Positions 9,131-18,004 of a DNA stretch of 64,000 nucleotides are shown here, piece by piece. The position numbers were made by a program, and so were the translations under genes. This DNA is from RUG100 sp034927505 (GTDB taxonomy: Bacteria; Bacillota; Clostridia; Peptostreptococcales; Anaerovoracaceae), in contig JAYFPY010000014.1 in NCBI GenBank assembly GCA_034927505.1, forward strand, positions 1 to 64,000. The letters are read 5' to 3'. Below the pieces are notes generated by a model. It was not told where the DNA came from. It saw nothing but the letters and a program-made list of their open reading frames with translations, and did no database searches. Each line of letters opens with the position of its first letter. The first letter of the stretch is position 1.

Positions 9131-9466
9131 ATGAAAAACAGAAAAACGGCAATAATGCCGCAGACCCAGAAAATATTAGAGACTATGGGAGATCAAATAA
9201 AACTTGCCAGGCTTCGTCGGGATCTTACTGTGGAACTGGTGGCTGAAAGAGCCGGGATCAGCCGGGCAACTTTATGGTCTGTAGAAAAGGGGAGCCCTTC
9301 TGTAGCGATGGGTACTTATGCGGCTGTGCTGCATGCTTTGAACAATATGGACAGGGATCTGCTGAAGATCGCTGAAGACGATCAACTGGGGCGAAAACTT
9401 CAGTATCTTAAGCTGCCGCTTAAAAAAAGAGCGACCGGAAGGGTGAAGAGTGATGGCGGGCGGTGA
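9131..9466 (+). CDS. hipB: HipB-like helix-turn-helix antitoxin
   Basis: 111 residues starting after AAAGGCGG. Residues ~20-75 form an XRE-type helix-turn-helix (KLARLRRDLTVELVAERAGI then SRATLWSVEKGSPSV). The stop overlaps the start of the HipA-like kinase (9450/9453 versus 9466), the usual coupled arrangement of HipBA toxin-antitoxin modules, where HipB binds DNA and neutralises HipA. Confidence 0.75.
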   Translation: MKNRKTAIMPQTQKILETMGDQIKLARLRRDLTVELVAERAGISRATLWSVEKGSPSVAMGTYAAVLHALNNMDRDLLKIAEDDQLGRKLQYLKLPLKKRATGRVKSDGGR

Positions 9467-10718
9467 AAAAATCATATATGTATATATGTGTGAGAATGAA
9501 AAAACAAATAGGCTGATAGGGACAATGTTTTCTTCATCTGAAAAGGGAAGGGAACATTATTCGTTTGAATACAATGAAAAATGGCTGCAGACTTCGGGTA
9601 CATGGCTTGTACTGGATCCGGATCTGGAATTGTATCGAGGAAGGCAGTATGTGCCCGTTGACAAAACGATGTTTGGCTTGTTCGCGGATTCCTGCCCGGA
9701 CAGGTGGGGCCGGCTCCTTATGAAACGAAAAGAAATACTGGAAGCGAAGAAGGAAGAACGCAAACCTAAACGGATGCAGGAAACGGATTACCTGCTGGGC
9801 GTCTACGATAAATCGCGAATGGGTGCATTGAGGTTTGCATCGGAGGAAAACGGCCCGTTCCTGTCAGATGACAAGGGGCTGGCAACACCTCCGTGGACGA
9901 CCTTGCGAAAATTGGAAAGTGCATCCCTGGCATTTGAAAATGATGAAGGCGGGATCGAAGAAAAGTGGCTCGATCAGCTGCTTCAGCCCGGATCGTCACT
10001 GGGCGGGGCCAGACCCAAAGCATCGGTCATGGCTCCTGACGGCAGTCTGTGGATAGCCAAGTTCCCGTCAAGGCACGATGAGTATGATTCAGGAGCATGG
10101 GAGATGGTGGTGCACGATCTTGCTTTGCGCTGCGGTCTGGATGTTCCGGAGGCAAAACTGGAAACATTTTCGAAGACAGGCAGCACGTTTCTCGTAAAGC
10201 GGTTCGACAGGGACGGGGAAAAACGCATACATTTTGCATCTGCTATGACCCTGCTGGGAAAGACCGACGGATCATCGGCTGAAGATGGAAGCAGCTATTT
10301 GGACATCGCAACATTTATCAGAATGAACGGAAGCCGTCCCGGGGACGATCTGGAACAATTGTGGAAAAGGATCGTGTTCAGCATGGCAGTTTCCAATACG
10401 GATGACCATCTGAGAAATCATGGCATGATCCTGGAGGCAAACGGCTGGAGGATGTCTCCGCAGTACGATGTGAATCCATGCATATATGGCGATTCATTGT
10501 CACTCAATGTAAGCGAAGACAGCAACCTGATGGATTTTGATCTTGCGGTCGATACCGCAGAGTATTACGGTATAGAAAGGAACGATGCGCAGAAAACAGC
10601 TGCGGATATTTCAAGGACGGTCAGCGAAAAATGGCGGATCCTTGCAAAAAAATACGGCATCAGCAGAGAATCTTCAGAATACATGGCGCCGGCGTTCTGC
10701 CGCAAGTATAAAAAATAA
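9450..10718 (+). CDS. hipA: HipA-like serine/threonine kinase toxin
   Basis: About 422 residues, starting at GTG 9450 or ATG 9453, overlapping hipB. Family features: N-subdomain 1; the substrate/ATP segments FPSRHDEYDSGAWE and FLVKRFDRDG; the catalytic Asp in NTDDHLRNHG; and the metal-binding Asp in PQYDVNP. In E. coli HipA phosphorylates glutamyl-tRNA synthetase, but targets differ among homologues, so the target here is unknown. All key residues look present, so it is probably active. Followed by a bidirectional terminator. Confidence 0.8.
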   Translation: MMAGGEKIIYVYMCENEKTNRLIGTMFSSSEKGREHYSFEYNEKWLQTSGTWLVLDPDLELYRGRQYVPVDKTMFGLFADSCPDRWGRLLMKRKEILEAKKEERKPKRMQETDYLLGVYDKSRMGALRFASEENGPFLSDDKGLATPPWTTLRKLESASLAFENDEGGIEEKWLDQLLQPGSSLGGARPKASVMAPDGSLWIAKFPSRHDEYDSGAWEMVVHDLALRCGLDVPEAKLETFSKTGSTFLVKRFDRDGEKRIHFASAMTLLGKTDGSSAEDGSSYLDIATFIRMNGSRPGDDLEQLWKRIVFSMAVSNTDDHLRNHGMILEANGWRMSPQYDVNPCIYGDSLSLNVSEDSNLMDFDLAVDTAEYYGIERNDAQKTAADISRTVSEKWRILAKKYGISRESSEYMAPAFCRKYKK

Positions 10719-10719
10719 G

Positions 10720-10743
10720 AGGACCGGCCTTCTGGCCGGTCCT
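10720..10743. terminator. Bidirectional terminator
   Basis: Perfect 10-bp stem AGGACCGGCC / GGCCGGTCCT with loop TTCT, lying between the convergent hipA and membrane protein genes. Confidence 0.8.
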
Positions 10744-10754
10744 TCTATATCTTT

Positions 10755-11228
10755 TTAGTAATTGTAATAGTTGTTGTACGGGTTGTAGGCATAGTTTGAA
10801 AGCCAGGATGCGAGGGCTATAGCAGCTATCACATACACTACCAGCAAACCGATATATACCCAGAATGCTACGAATCCTGCTCTGTTCCAGGATTCCTGTT
10901 TTGCTTTGAAATCTTCTACACTTGTAAAACGCCCTTTCTCCCAGGCCCATTTGTTGCCCATAGCGCCGCATATGAATACCCATACGCAGTTGAAGAGCGG
11001 TATAAGGCAGAGAAGAGGCAGGTATGTTTTGTTTCCTATGCCCCACCACATGTTGAATACAAAAGCACCCCAGTTCCATTTGTTGACTTCCGGCGGCACC
11101 TGGCCGGAAGCCGGCGTGTAAGTCTGATACTGGGTATTTTCAGTTTTCTGTTCGGCAGCGCCGCTTCCGTACAGCGACTGTCTTGTTTTCTCTGCAGCCT
11201 GTGCAGATGCTTGATTTCGATCATTCAT
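10755..11228 (-). CDS. Small membrane protein of unknown function
   Basis: 157 residues on the minus strand, ribosome binding site AAGGAGGAT just before the start. The first ~55 residues are polar and Gln/Ala-rich. They are followed by a Trp-rich stretch (WNWGAFVFNMWWGIGNK) and two hydrophobic segments (~80-100 and ~120-145), and a Tyr/Asn-rich tail (NPYNNYYNY). This resembles the DUF2628-type integral membrane proteins of Firmicutes, whose role is not known. It stands alone between two transcription units. Confidence 0.6.
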   Translation of the reverse strand: MNDRNQASAQAAEKTRQSLYGSGAAEQKTENTQYQTYTPASGQVPPEVNKWNWGAFVFNMWWGIGNKTYLPLLCLIPLFNCVWVFICGAMGNKWAWEKGRFTSVEDFKAKQESWNRAGFVAFWVYIGLLVVYVIAAIALASWLSNYAYNPYNNYYNY

Positions 11229-11364
11229 GATTCTTATCCTCCTTGTGAATACATCACCCCTATAACTTTTAACTTCTATTCTATATTATACCAAATATTT
11301 GCTTATATTTGCAACTCATATATGCAATATTAAAATCGTTGCATACATTGAGTTTACAGGTGTC

Positions 11365-11393
11365 TTGACACACGTATATAGAATTGATACAAT
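11365..11393 (+). promoter_or_regulatory. Sigma-70-type promoter
   Basis: TTGACA (11365-11370), 17-bp spacer, TACAAT (11388-11393), about 80 bp before the EIIC-like gene. The upstream region to 11230 is AT-rich with repeated TGCAA/TTGCA motifs and no gene. Confidence 0.65.
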
Positions 11394-11470
11394 CAGAAAG
11401 ATGTTATCGAGGGCCTGATTGTGAAACGGGCTTGCAAAGAAAGTAGACCATTCAAAGGAGACTATTCAAA

Positions 11471-12544
11471 ATGGAACAGAATGTTGGCTTTTTCAAAAGG
11501 AAAGATATAGAGATCAGCGTAAAGAGGTACGTGCAGGATGCGCTTTCTGCTATGGCTCTGGGATTGTTTTCATCCCTGCTGATCGGATTGATACTGAAGA
11601 CTATAGGGCAGCAGATGTGTCACATTCCCGGAGTGGATGAAAAGACATGGTTTGTTGCTTTTCTTATATTAGTAGGCGATACTGCCATGAAGATGATGGG
11701 ACCGGCAATAGGCGTAGCTGTTGCATGGGCTTTGAAAGCTCCTCCGCTGGTGCTGTTTTCCAGTGCGGTCACAGGCGCAATGGGCGCGGCTTTCACCGGG
11801 TTCGGCATAGACGTTGCGGGCGGCCCGGCAGGCGCATTTGTGGCAGTCTGCATTGGAGCTGAACTGGGAAAAATGGTTTCCAGGGAGACCAAAGTAGATA
11901 TAATCGTAACTCCGGCGGTGACTCTGCTGGCCGGCGGCATCGCCGCAAAGGTGGCGGGGCCGGCAGTGGGGTGGCTGATGTTAAAGCTGGGAGACTCCAT
12001 AATGACGGCTACCGAATGGCAGCCATTCTGGTTCGGCATATTTATCGCAGTCGTAGTCGGTCTGGCGCTGACGGCGCCCATATCATCGGCAGCTCTGTGC
12101 ATCATGCTTCAGCTTTCCGGTCTTGCCGCAGGGGCGGCCACTGTGGGGTGCTGTGCACAGATGGTCGGATTTGCAGTGATCAGTTTCAGAGCAAACGGAG
12201 TGGGCGGACTGGTCGCTCAGGGGATCGGGACTTCGATGATACAGATATCGAATATAATAAAGCATCCGCAGATACTTATACCGCCTACACTGGCGGGAGC
12301 CGTAGCCGGACCGCTGAGCACATGTGTGTTCAAGATGACCAACAACTCTGCCGGGGCGGGCATGGGGACATCCGGACTGGTGGGCCAGATAATGACGTTC
12401 ACCGATATGGGATTCACCCTTCCGGTGCTGTTCGAAGTACTGCTGCTGCACATCGCGCTGCCGGCTGTGCTGTCTTTGATCATCTATACTTTAATGAAGA
12501 TGATGGGTGTGGTAAAAGACGAAGATCTGAGATTGGAAATGTGA
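11471..12544 (+). CDS. PTS EIIC-like / PfoR-family membrane protein
   Basis: 357 residues, ribosome binding site AAAGGAGAC. Very Gly/Ala-rich with about nine hydrophobic segments. This composition and length match the PTS EIIC type-2-like (PfoR) family. No phosphorylatable EIIB cysteine domain or EIIA partner is present in or beside the gene, so transport by a complete PTS cannot be inferred. It may be a permease or sensor. The N-terminus (FKRKDIEISVKRYVQDA) is cytoplasmic. Confidence 0.65.
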   Translation: MEQNVGFFKRKDIEISVKRYVQDALSAMALGLFSSLLIGLILKTIGQQMCHIPGVDEKTWFVAFLILVGDTAMKMMGPAIGVAVAWALKAPPLVLFSSAVTGAMGAAFTGFGIDVAGGPAGAFVAVCIGAELGKMVSRETKVDIIVTPAVTLLAGGIAAKVAGPAVGWLMLKLGDSIMTATEWQPFWFGIFIAVVVGLALTAPISSAALCIMLQLSGLAAGAATVGCCAQMVGFAVISFRANGVGGLVAQGIGTSMIQISNIIKHPQILIPPTLAGAVAGPLSTCVFKMTNNSAGAGMGTSGLVGQIMTFTDMGFTLPVLFEVLLLHIALPAVLSLIIYTLMKMMGVVKDEDLRLEM

Positions 12545-12599
12545 TCAGGCGGACAATATATCTGTAGTAAGCAAAGGTGAAATATGTTAAAATGTCATC

Positions 12600-14801
12600 A
12601 TGACTTATTTAGATGATTTAAACGAACAACAACGTGAAGCATGTCTTCACACAGAGGGGCCATTGCTGATACTGGCAGGTGCGGGCAGTGGGAAAACCAG
12701 CACTATGACTCACAGGATAGCCCATCTCATCAAGGACGAAGGCGTGCCTCCGTACAACATCCTGGCTGTTACTTTTACAAACAAGGCGGCCGGGGAAATG
12801 AGAGACAGGGTGGAGGCTCTGCTGGGAGGCAGCGTCAGTATGTGGATCATGACTTTTCATGCGGCATGTCTTCGGATACTGCGTCGTCACGCTGAGATCC
12901 TGGGGTATACCAATGATTTTGTGGTATACGATCCGGTGGATACAAAAGCTGTGATGAAAAAGATCATAAAGGAACTGAAGATAGATGAAAAACAGTTCCC
13001 TGCAGGCAGACTGCTGGGCATCATCAGCGACTGCAAAGAAAAAGAAATGGACCCGAAGACTTTTGCAAAAGTCAAGGGCGAAGGATACCGGGGCGAGATA
13101 GAATACAAGGCTTATCGTGAATATGAAAGAGTACTGAAGAAAAACAATGCTATGGACTTCGACGATCTGCTGCTGAACACGGTCAGAGTCTTTGACCGTG
13201 ATGAGGCGGTACTGTTAAAGTATCAGAAAAGATTCAGATACATAATGGTGGACGAATATCAGGATACCAACAAGACCCAGTACAGGTTCGTAAAGATGCT
13301 GGCGGAAGACAGCGGGAACCTTTGCGTGGTCGGCGATGACGATCAGTGCATTTATCAGTGGCGGGGCGCAGACATAACCAACATATTGAATTTCGAAAAG
13401 GATTTTCCGGGGGCGAAGGTAATAAAGCTGGAGCAGAACTATCGGTCCACGGGAAATATTCTTGCGGCGGCCCATTCGGTCATCGAGAACAATTCCTCAA
13501 GGAAGGCGAAGAAACTCTGGACCAAAGGCGAAGATGGAAAGAAGCTGGTGTATACCAGGACGGACGATGAAAAACAGGAGGCGTGGTATGTGGCTCAGGA
13601 GATCGACCGTCTGAAAACTTCCGACAGGGCTTATTCGGATTTTGCCATACTGTACAGGACCAACGCACAGTCCAGGAATTTCGAAGAGGCGCTGTCGGCA
13701 AGGGAGATACCATACAGGGTCGTCGGCGGGACCAGATACTATGAGAGAAAAGAAATAAAAGATATCGTGGCGTATATGCGTCTGGTGCAGAACCCGGACG
13801 ACGATCTTTCTATGTCCAGAATCATCAACGAGCCGAAGAGAGGCATCGGGCAGACGACTCAGGACAAGCTGACTGCATGGGCGGCGGCGCGGGGCGACAG
13901 TATGTTCGCCATGCTGAAGGACGATGAGGTGCTGGATACTCTGTCGGCAAAGGCAAGGCCTCAGGCAAAGGAAATGATAGACACTATCGCTCATTACAGC
14001 GAGGAAAAAGACAACCTGAGAGTGTCTGACATATACGACGGGCTTCTCAACGGGACCGGATATATGAAGGCACTGGAGGACGCCAACAGCATAGAGGCGG
14101 AAGGAAGGCTAGAAAATCTTCTGGAATTCAAATCTGTGATCTATGACTACGAAGAAGAAGGCGAACTGACTCTTTCAGAGTTCCTTGAAAAGATCGCTCT
14201 TCTTTCGGATATAGACAATCACGACGCCGGGGAAAATGCGGTGACTCTGATGACTATGCACAGCGCAAAGGGCCTGGAATTCCCATTTGTATTCATGCCG
14301 GGAATGGAAGACGGATTGTTTCCCGGATGGAGATCCATCGAAGATATTGCAAAGATGGAAGAGGAAAGAAGACTGTGCTATGTGGGGATGACCAGAGCGA
14401 AAGAGCGGCTGTTCCTCACCGGCGCGGCTTACAGGACCATGTACGGCAAGGGCAGCTATACCAGGGAGTCTACATTTTTGAGAGAGCTGGATCCGAAGCT
14501 GCTGGACGGCGATGGAGTGTATGTCAAAAAGGAAGATGTCAGATTCGGCGAGAGAAAGCCGATGGACGGATGCGGCGGATCGGCATCGGGACAGCCTTTC
14601 GACAGCTTTAGGGCCGCAAAGAAAGAGATCAGGGCCAGGGCAAAAAACACGGAGACTTTTGCAGAAGGCGACAAAGTGAATCACGGCAAATTCGGAGACG
14701 GTACAGTAATGGCGGTCAAAGGCAATACTGTCACAGTGGAATTCGCCGGCGGCGATACGAAAAAACTGGCGGCTGATGTGGCGCCGCTGAAAAAGGTGTA
14801 G
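12600..14801 (+). CDS. pcrA: ATP-dependent DNA helicase PcrA/UvrD
   Basis: 733 residues, superfamily 1A helicase. Walker A GAGSGKTSTM (~27-36), motif II VDEYQDTN, motif III VGDDDQCIYQWRGAD, motif IV EQNYRSTGNI, motif V TMHSAKGLEF and motif VI YVGMTRAKERLF are all in order. The C-terminal SH3/Tudor-like tail (DKVNHGKFGDGTVMAV) is the RNA-polymerase-binding part. It acts in nucleotide excision repair and removal of RecA or R-loops. The gene ends TAG and ligA starts 3 bp later, the common pcrA-ligA pairing in Firmicutes. The ribosome binding site is distant (AAAGGTGA ~18 bp upstream), so the start is moderately certain. Confidence 0.93.
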   Translation: MTYLDDLNEQQREACLHTEGPLLILAGAGSGKTSTMTHRIAHLIKDEGVPPYNILAVTFTNKAAGEMRDRVEALLGGSVSMWIMTFHAACLRILRRHAEILGYTNDFVVYDPVDTKAVMKKIIKELKIDEKQFPAGRLLGIISDCKEKEMDPKTFAKVKGEGYRGEIEYKAYREYERVLKKNNAMDFDDLLLNTVRVFDRDEAVLLKYQKRFRYIMVDEYQDTNKTQYRFVKMLAEDSGNLCVVGDDDQCIYQWRGADITNILNFEKDFPGAKVIKLEQNYRSTGNILAAAHSVIENNSSRKAKKLWTKGEDGKKLVYTRTDDEKQEAWYVAQEIDRLKTSDRAYSDFAILYRTNAQSRNFEEALSAREIPYRVVGGTRYYERKEIKDIVAYMRLVQNPDDDLSMSRIINEPKRGIGQTTQDKLTAWAAARGDSMFAMLKDDEVLDTLSAKARPQAKEMIDTIAHYSEEKDNLRVSDIYDGLLNGTGYMKALEDANSIEAEGRLENLLEFKSVIYDYEEEGELTLSEFLEKIALLSDIDNHDAGENAVTLMTMHSAKGLEFPFVFMPGMEDGLFPGWRSIEDIAKMEEERRLCYVGMTRAKERLFLTGAAYRTMYGKGSYTRESTFLRELDPKLLDGDGVYVKKEDVRFGERKPMDGCGGSASGQPFDSFRAAKKEIRARAKNTETFAEGDKVNHGKFGDGTVMAVKGNTVTVEFAGGDTKKLAADVAPLKKV

Positions 14802-14803
14802 CC

Positions 14804-16774
14804 ATGGATGATAAAACGAAAGAGATGAAAGAGAAGGCGGCTTTTCTAAACGAAGCTGCCCGTGCTTACTACAAAGAAAACAGAGAGATCGTTTCCAACC
14901 TGGAGTACGACCGGGTATACGACGAACTTGAAGCCTTGGAAAAGGAGACCGGCATCGTCATGGCCGGCAGCCCCACTCAGAATGTGGGCTACGAGACCAT
15001 AAGCGACCTGCCCAAGGAAGCTCATCCCACAAGGATGCTTTCTCTGGACAAGACCAAGAGCGTTGAAGAACTGAAGGACTGGCTGGGCGACAAAGAGGGA
15101 CTGCTGTCGTGGAAGATGGACGGACTGACGGTTGTGCTGACATATGAAGAGGGAAAGCTGGCAAAGGCCGTGACCAGAGGCAACGGCGATATAGGCGAGG
15201 TCATAACCGGGAATGCAAGGACATTTGTAAACCTTCCGGTTACTATCCCTTTCAAGGGCAGGCTGGTGATAAGAGGCGAAGCATATATCACATACTCTGA
15301 TTTCGAGAAGATAAATGAAAACCTTCCGGAACTGGACGCCAGGTACAAGAACCCGAGGAATCTGTGCAGCGGTTCCGTCCGTCAGCTGAACAACCGGATC
15401 ACTGCGGAGAGGAACGTCCATTTCAATCCTTTCACTTTGGCTTCGGCGGAGGGACTGGATCATTCGACCCGGCATGAACAGATGGACTGGCTGGCCGGAC
15501 AGGGATTCGAGCCGGTGGAGTACGTCAGGGTAACCGGGCCGGAAATAGCAAAAGCGGTGGATGATTTTGAAGCGGGGATACCCGGCAGCGATATGCCGTC
15601 CGATGGGCTGGTGCTCATATATGACGACATAGCTTACGGCAGATCTCTTGGTGTGACAGCGAAATTTCCAAGGGACGCTATAGCTTTCAAGTGGAAAGAC
15701 GAGATACGCACGACTCGGCTTTTGGAGATAGAATGGAGCCCCAGCAGGACCGGACTGATCAACCCGATAGCGGTTTTCGAGCCGGTACAGCTGGAAGGTA
15801 CGACTGTGTCCCGGGCATCGGTGCACAATGTGAGTATCATGAAGGAATTGAAGCTGGGCATCGGCGATGAGATAACAGTATACAAGGCAAACATGATAAT
15901 ACCGCAGATCGCAGAGGACATAACAGGCAGCGGCAGTGCAGAAGTGCCGGATGAGTGTCCGGCCTGCGGAGGCAAAACCGATCTGAAAAAGGACGGCGAT
16001 GTTGAAGTGCTTTACTGTACGAATCCGGAATGTCCGGCAAAGAGGATAAAGGCGTTCAGCCTGTTCGTCAGCAGAGATGCTTTGAATATAGACGGTCTGT
16101 CGGAATCCACTGTGGAAAAGCTGGCAGGACACGGTTTCGTCAGGGAGCCTGCCGATTTTTTCAGGCTGTCCCGATTCAGGGAAGGCGTGATATCTATGGA
16201 AGGTTTCGGCGAAAAGTCGTATAATAATCTGGTGAAGGCGGCAGATGCCGCAAGAGATACAACGCCGGCAAGGCTGCTGTACGGTCTGGGGATCCCGGGC
16301 ATAGGAGCGGCCAACGGCAAACTGATATCCAAATACTGCGGCGGCAGCTGGGAAAAGATACAGGCTTTGACAAAAGAAGAACTGCTGGATATCGACGGCG
16401 TGGGAGATATCATGGCGGATTCGTTCGTCAGCTGGTTTTCCGATGAGAAAAACAAAATGACTGTAGATGAAGTCCTGTTTGAGATCCGCTTTCCGGAAAG
16501 CGGCGGGCAGGCGGAGGAGCAGATATTCGAAGGACTGACTTTTGTCATAACAGGCAGTCTGGAGCATTTCGAAAACAGAAGCAGTTTGAAGGAACTGATA
16601 GAAGAACGGGGCGGAAAGGCGGCCGGTTCTGTCAGCGGAAAAACAGATTATTTAATAAACAACGATGCGGGATCATCGTCATCAAAAAATAAAAAAGCAA
16701 AGGCCGAGGGGGTTGAGATCATCTCTGAAGAAGATTTCATAAAACGTTTCGGCCTGAAGATCGAGGAGAAGTAA
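14804..16774 (+). CDS. ligA: NAD-dependent DNA ligase
   Basis: 656 residues. The adenylation lysine lies in WKMDGLTVVL (~residues 104-113) and the region TRGNGDIGE follows. The OB fold comes next, then a four-cysteine zinc finger (CPACGG ... CTNPECP, ~385-410), helix-hairpin-helix repeats and a C-terminal BRCT domain (~575-650). It seals nicks in replication and repair using NAD. The active-site motif is KMDG rather than the common K-[LIV]-D-G, and TRGNG replaces TRGDG, so this is a diverged LigA, but the catalytic residues are kept. Translationally coupled to pcrA. Confidence 0.92.
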   Translation: MDDKTKEMKEKAAFLNEAARAYYKENREIVSNLEYDRVYDELEALEKETGIVMAGSPTQNVGYETISDLPKEAHPTRMLSLDKTKSVEELKDWLGDKEGLLSWKMDGLTVVLTYEEGKLAKAVTRGNGDIGEVITGNARTFVNLPVTIPFKGRLVIRGEAYITYSDFEKINENLPELDARYKNPRNLCSGSVRQLNNRITAERNVHFNPFTLASAEGLDHSTRHEQMDWLAGQGFEPVEYVRVTGPEIAKAVDDFEAGIPGSDMPSDGLVLIYDDIAYGRSLGVTAKFPRDAIAFKWKDEIRTTRLLEIEWSPSRTGLINPIAVFEPVQLEGTTVSRASVHNVSIMKELKLGIGDEITVYKANMIIPQIAEDITGSGSAEVPDECPACGGKTDLKKDGDVEVLYCTNPECPAKRIKAFSLFVSRDALNIDGLSESTVEKLAGHGFVREPADFFRLSRFREGVISMEGFGEKSYNNLVKAADAARDTTPARLLYGLGIPGIGAANGKLISKYCGGSWEKIQALTKEELLDIDGVGDIMADSFVSWFSDEKNKMTVDEVLFEIRFPESGGQAEEQIFEGLTFVITGSLEHFENRSSLKELIEERGGKAAGSVSGKTDYLINNDAGSSSSKNKKAKAEGVEIISEEDFIKRFGLKIEEK

Positions 16775-16775
16775 A

Positions 16776-17774
16776 ATGTTGAAAACGGGAAAGCTGGACA
16801 GCGACCTTTTAGAGAAAATAGTGTTTGACAAGATCACCTACAGGAGACCGGAGGTGATCACAAGACCGGGGATCGGCGAAGACTGCGCGGTGGTGGATTA
16901 CGGAGCTTACGAATGCGTTATGTCGACAGATCCCATCACGGCGGCCATCAGCGATATCGGCCGGCTTTCCATACATATTTCATGCAACGATATTGCCAGC
17001 AACGGCATACAGCCCATCGGGATCCTTCTGGCGGTCATGCTGCCGGAGGGGACCACGGAAGACGAGATAGAGGAAATGATGGCGCAGGCGGCTGCGGCCA
17101 GCGAGGCGCTGGGCGTTGAGATCATCGGAGGGCATACTGAGATTACTCCTGCGGTGAACAAGCCGGTAATAGTTTCAACTGCTATCGGACGCGGCGAGAA
17201 ATGGGCTTCGCAGAATGCAGAAAACATGAATGTGGGAGACTGCATTCTCATGACCAAAAGCGCCGGGCTGGAAGGCAGCGGCGTTATTGCATGCGACTAT
17301 GAAGAGGAACTGAAGGAGTTTTTGACTGCGGAGGAGATACAGACTGCGAAAGATATGCTGAACAGAGTCAGTGTCGTAGAGGAAGGCGTTATTGCGGGAA
17401 AGATCGGCACTTCCGGCATGCACGACATCACTGAAGGCGGAATACTGGGAGCTGTGTGGGAGATGTGCAGGATAGGAAAGGTCGGAGCAGAGGTATGGCC
17501 GGACAAGATACCTGTTGAGCCTGTTACCAGAAAGATATGCGAAAAATACGACATAGATCAGCTTCGCCTCATATCCAGCGGATGCATGATGATAATGGCT
17601 TCTCCGGACAAGAAGGACGAGATCGTCAAGGCAGTCTCCGATGCGGGCATCGATATAGTGTGCATCGGCAGGATCGTGCCGGAGGACAAGAAGATCTGCA
17701 TGAAAATAGACAGAGAAATGATAGAGATAGCGCCGCCGGCCGGAGATGAAGTATACAAGGTGGTCGGACGTTAA
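16776..17774 (+). CDS. AIR-synthase-related protein (HypE/ThiL-like fold)
   Basis: 332 residues starting one base after the ligA stop, ribosome binding site GAGGAG. The N-terminal ATP-binding motif GIGEDCAVVDYG, the Asp-rich SNDIASNGIQP-like segment (SCNDIASNGIQP) and the ITEGGILGAVWEM block identify the PurM/HypE/SelD/ThiL superfamily. No hydrogenase or thiamine genes accompany it, and the C-terminal Cys of HypE is not evident, so the substrate is unknown. Confidence 0.75.
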   Translation: MLKTGKLDSDLLEKIVFDKITYRRPEVITRPGIGEDCAVVDYGAYECVMSTDPITAAISDIGRLSIHISCNDIASNGIQPIGILLAVMLPEGTTEDEIEEMMAQAAAASEALGVEIIGGHTEITPAVNKPVIVSTAIGRGEKWASQNAENMNVGDCILMTKSAGLEGSGVIACDYEEELKEFLTAEEIQTAKDMLNRVSVVEEGVIAGKIGTSGMHDITEGGILGAVWEMCRIGKVGAEVWPDKIPVEPVTRKICEKYDIDQLRLISSGCMMIMASPDKKDEIVKAVSDAGIDIVCIGRIVPEDKKICMKIDREMIEIAPPAGDEVYKVVGR

Positions 17775-17780
17775 AAAACA

Positions 17781-17809
17781 TTGACTTGAAGAGAGAAAAC
17801 TAATATAAT
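17781..17809 (+). promoter_or_regulatory. Promoter of the SRP RNA
   Basis: TTGACT (17781-17786), exact 17-bp spacer, TATAAT (17804-17809); transcription would begin near 17817-17821. Confidence 0.75.
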
Positions 17810-17820
17810 TGAACGAGTAT

Positions 17821-17987
17821 GAAAATTGTCTTTTGACAGCTTCGCACGGCCGGGATGGGTCCTGCGCAATAGGACTCTGTGAACCTTGTCAGGTCCGGAA
17901 GGAAGCAGCAATAAGCGGCAGTTCCTATGTGCCGCAGACACGCCTTTCTCACAGTCTGCGGAGCTGTCAAAGGGCAATTTTCTTTTT
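17821..17987 (+). ncRNA. ffs: Signal recognition particle RNA (small type)
   Basis: Contains the conserved domain IV core CAGGTCCGGAAGGAAGCAGC (17889-17908). The ends are complementary: GAAAATTGTCTTTTGACAGC at the 5' side pairs with GCTGTCAAAGGGCAATTTTC at the 3' side, closing a long stem that runs into a T-tract (terminator). It partners Ffh for co-translational membrane targeting. Placed immediately before dnaX, as often seen in Firmicutes. Confidence 0.92.
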
Positions 17988-18004
17988 CATTGACGGAGGG
18001 ACCG

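Noticed and set aside
14846..16567. 573-codon open frame on the minus strand opposite ligA
   Set aside because: It lies fully inside ligA, has a composition of a shadow frame (Cys/His/Arg-rich, no motifs), and has no ribosome binding site.
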